Of a stretch of DNA of 64,000 bases, positions 62,538 through 64,000 are shown in pieces. Under the pieces are notes generated by a model that was not told the DNA's origin, did no database searches, and was given only the letters and a program-made list of their open reading frames with translations. The DNA comes from Gemmatimonadota bacterium (GTDB lineage: Bacteria > Gemmatimonadota > Gemmatimonadetes > Gemmatimonadales > Gemmatimonadaceae). The stretch spans positions 1-64,000 of the forward strand of contig JAQBPX010000027.1 in the NCBI GenBank assembly GCA_028287305.1, read 5' to 3'. The translations under genes and the position numbers were made by a program. The first letter of the stretch is position 1. Every line of letters starts with the position of its first letter.

Positions 62538-64000
62538 GTGCAGGTCGATGCCCGGCACCGCTTCGACAACTTCATCGTGGGCTCGGCCAACCGCCTGGCG
62601 GTCGCCGCGGCGCGCGCGGTCGCGGAGTCGCCCGGCAGCACGTACAACCCGCTCTTCGTCTACAGCAGCTCGGGGCTCGGCAAGACGCACCTGATGGGCG
62701 CGATCGGCAACCTGGTGCAGCAGCGCTCGCGCGAGGCCGTGATCGAGTACGTGACGCTCGACGACTTCGTGGAGCAGCTGCACGCGGCCGTGGCGGCGGG
62801 GGAGAGCGAGCGCTTCAAGCAGCGCTACCAGCGCATCGACCTGTTGATGGTGGACGACGTCCAGTTCCTCACGGGCCGGCGCGAGACGCAGTCCGAGATG
62901 CTGCGCCTGCTCAACGCCATGCAGGGCTCGGGCAACCAGATCGTGATGGCGAGCGACCGGCCGCCGTCCGACATTTCGGACGTGGACGAGCGCCTGATCA
63001 CGCGGCTGTCGGGCGGGCTGATCGTGGACATCGCGTCGCCGGACTTCGAGACGCGCGTGGCCATCCTGCGCGCCAAGAGCGACGAGCGCGGCATCCGCTT
63101 CCGCCCCGGCGTGATCGAGGAGCTCGGGCGCCTGGAGTTCACCAACGTCCGCGAGCTGCAGGGCGCCCTCAACCGCCTCATCGCGTTCCAGACGCTGGGC
63201 GGCGACCAGCTGCAGGCGGAAGACGTGCACACCGTGCTCGGCGACCTTCCCGAGGCGCAGCGTGCCTCGGCGGGAGGAGCGAAGCCCGCGGCGCTGGCTG
63301 GCGCGCCGGGCGGCCCGCTCGACTTCCAGAGCTTCCTCTCCGACATCGCCACCGCGGTCACCACGCACGTGGAGAGCTGGAAGCTGCGCGTCGCGGAAGC
63401 GATCGCGTACTGGAACGGCGAGGGCTACCGCACGGGCGCGCTCGACCGGCTGCTCGAGGAGACCACGCAGCCGCCACACTACGAGGCGGTGCTGCGCGGG
63501 TACGCGGCATTCGTCGAGCGATTGAAGGCGCTCGAGAGCCAGGCCACCGGCATCGACTCGGCGCTCGGCGCGAACGAGGCGTTCCGCGACCCCGAGCGGC
63601 TGCAGGAGGCGGAGGCGGTGGTGCAGCGCGCGTTGAGCGGCGCCACCCCGCCACCGGGCCCGTCGAGTGCATTCACGCGCGCCGGCTACGAAGTGGGACA
63701 CAGCAACCAGCTGGCGGTGCGAGCGGCCGACGCCGTGGTGGAGACTCCCGGGCAGAAGTACAACCCGCTGTTCGTGCACGGCCCGAGCGGCGTGGGCAAG
63801 ACGCACCTGCTCCATGCGCTGGCGAATGAGCTCGTGCGCGCGCTCGGCGGCAACGTGGTGGTGGCCTGCGTGGGCGCGCAGCAGTTCATGGACGAATTGA
63901 TCGCGGCCATCCAGGAAGACACCGTGGATCGCTGGCGCCAGCGCTATCGCCGCATCGAGGGGCTGGTGATCGACGACATCCAGTTCGTCGCGAGCAAGGA
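62538..64000 (+). CDS. Tandem DnaA-type AAA+ ATPase, 3' end outside the window
   Basis: Open from GTG at 62538 (2 bases after the mglA stop) to the window edge; 487 residues seen. First module: FDNFIVGSANRL, Walker A SSSGLGKT (43-50), Walker B LLMVDDVQF (D106-D107), sensor-1 region NQIVMASDRPP, DnaA box-VII-like ERLITRLSGG (R156) and sensor-2 NVRELQGALNRL (R205). A helical linker of about 140 residues follows. A second module begins near residue 378: YEVGHSNQL, Walker A GPSGVGKT (415-422), Walker B LVIDDIQF. DnaA domain I is absent; whether a DNA-binding domain IV ends the protein cannot be seen. It resembles DnaA/Hda ATPases but is duplicated. Confidence 0.9.
   Translation, partial: MQVDARHRFDNFIVGSANRLAVAAARAVAESPGSTYNPLFVYSSSGLGKTHLMGAIGNLVQQRSREAVIEYVTLDDFVEQLHAAVAAGESERFKQRYQRIDLLMVDDVQFLTGRRETQSEMLRLLNAMQGSGNQIVMASDRPPSDISDVDERLITRLSGGLIVDIASPDFETRVAILRAKSDERGIRFRPGVIEELGRLEFTNVRELQGALNRLIAFQTLGGDQLQAEDVHTVLGDLPEAQRASAGGAKPAALAGAPGGPLDFQSFLSDIATAVTTHVESWKLRVAEAIAYWNGEGYRTGALDRLLEETTQPPHYEAVLRGYAAFVERLKALESQATGIDSALGANEAFRDPERLQEAEAVVQRALSGATPPPGPSSAFTRAGYEVGHSNQLAVRAADAVVETPGQKYNPLFVHGPSGVGKTHLLHALANELVRALGGNVVVACVGAQQFMDELIAAIQEDTVDRWRQRYRRIEGLVIDDIQFVASK

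Noticed and set aside
62538-64000. Replication initiator dnaA with an adjacent origin
   Set aside because: Two ATPase modules, no domain I, signalling genes upstream and no cluster of TTATCCACA-type boxes nearby; the domain IV question is open because the gene is cut.

Overview
The window is a GC-rich bacterial chromosome segment packed with short-spaced or overlapping genes. The gene set looks like Gemmatimonadota: a TonB-dependent receptor with a carboxypeptidase-regulatory domain, FadL, DUF4403, DUF2723, CheC and MglA genes, no visible phage or plasmid functions, and unusual long intergenic palindromes. The phylum assignment is inference from gene content and style. I saw no rRNA, tRNA, CRISPR array or insertion sequence.

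Layout. 1-5.9 kb: a truncated M28 peptidase, an exported L,D-transpeptidase-like protein, then a LacI regulator with its TonB-dependent receptor. 6-12.5 kb: a V4R-like sensor, alpha/beta hydrolase, acyl-CoA ligase, SDR, a small membrane protein with a sodium:solute symporter, and a convergent thioesterase. 12.5-16 kb: an orphan OmpR-type regulator, a PurD-like ATP-grasp protein, a GxxExxY protein and a small outer-membrane barrel. 16-21 kb: a SET-domain protein, an unknown family coupled to fumarylacetoacetase, a cupin and a DUF4403 lipoprotein. 21-28.5 kb: LysM protein, lytic transglycosylase, exported protein, dUTPase, CPBP protease, DUF4442, nitronate monooxygenase and a phospholipase-D-type enzyme. 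28.5-34.4 kb: a FadL/SGNH-hydrolase pair divergent from the glyoxylate-shunt genes aceB-aceA. 34.7-37.7 kb: a large MA-type metalloprotease and a 58-residue membrane protein. 37.9-52.9 kb: a long plus-strand housekeeping run (tilS, hpt, ftsH, folP, cdaA, DUF2723, yggS, divIVA, pnp, ileS, dksA-like, two tandem lspA, rluD).

The most remarkable region is 52.9 kb to the right edge. It is one gapless plus-strand array: cheW, cheY, cheA, cheC, a 911-residue TPR protein, a DUF4388-TPR protein, a TPR-roadblock protein, two further roadblock proteins, an MglA GTPase, and a gene encoding two DnaA-type AAA+ ATPase domains in one polypeptide that runs off the window. No chemoreceptor, CheR, CheB or CheD is present in the window. 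I infer a polarity or surface-behaviour signalling system in which Che phosphorelay, MglA/roadblock GTPase control and a duplicated DnaA-like ATPase work together.

A second theme is intergenic structure. Six long imperfect palindromes (about 80-260 bp) occupy intergenic spaces, four of them between convergent genes. Two share the same sequence family, and the others share only the architecture. Short heptamer arrays abut stop codons at two sites. Other notable points are an isoleucyl-tRNA synthetase with a swapped GXHH signature, tandem lspA paralogues, and a SET protein with a complete post-SET cysteine motif.
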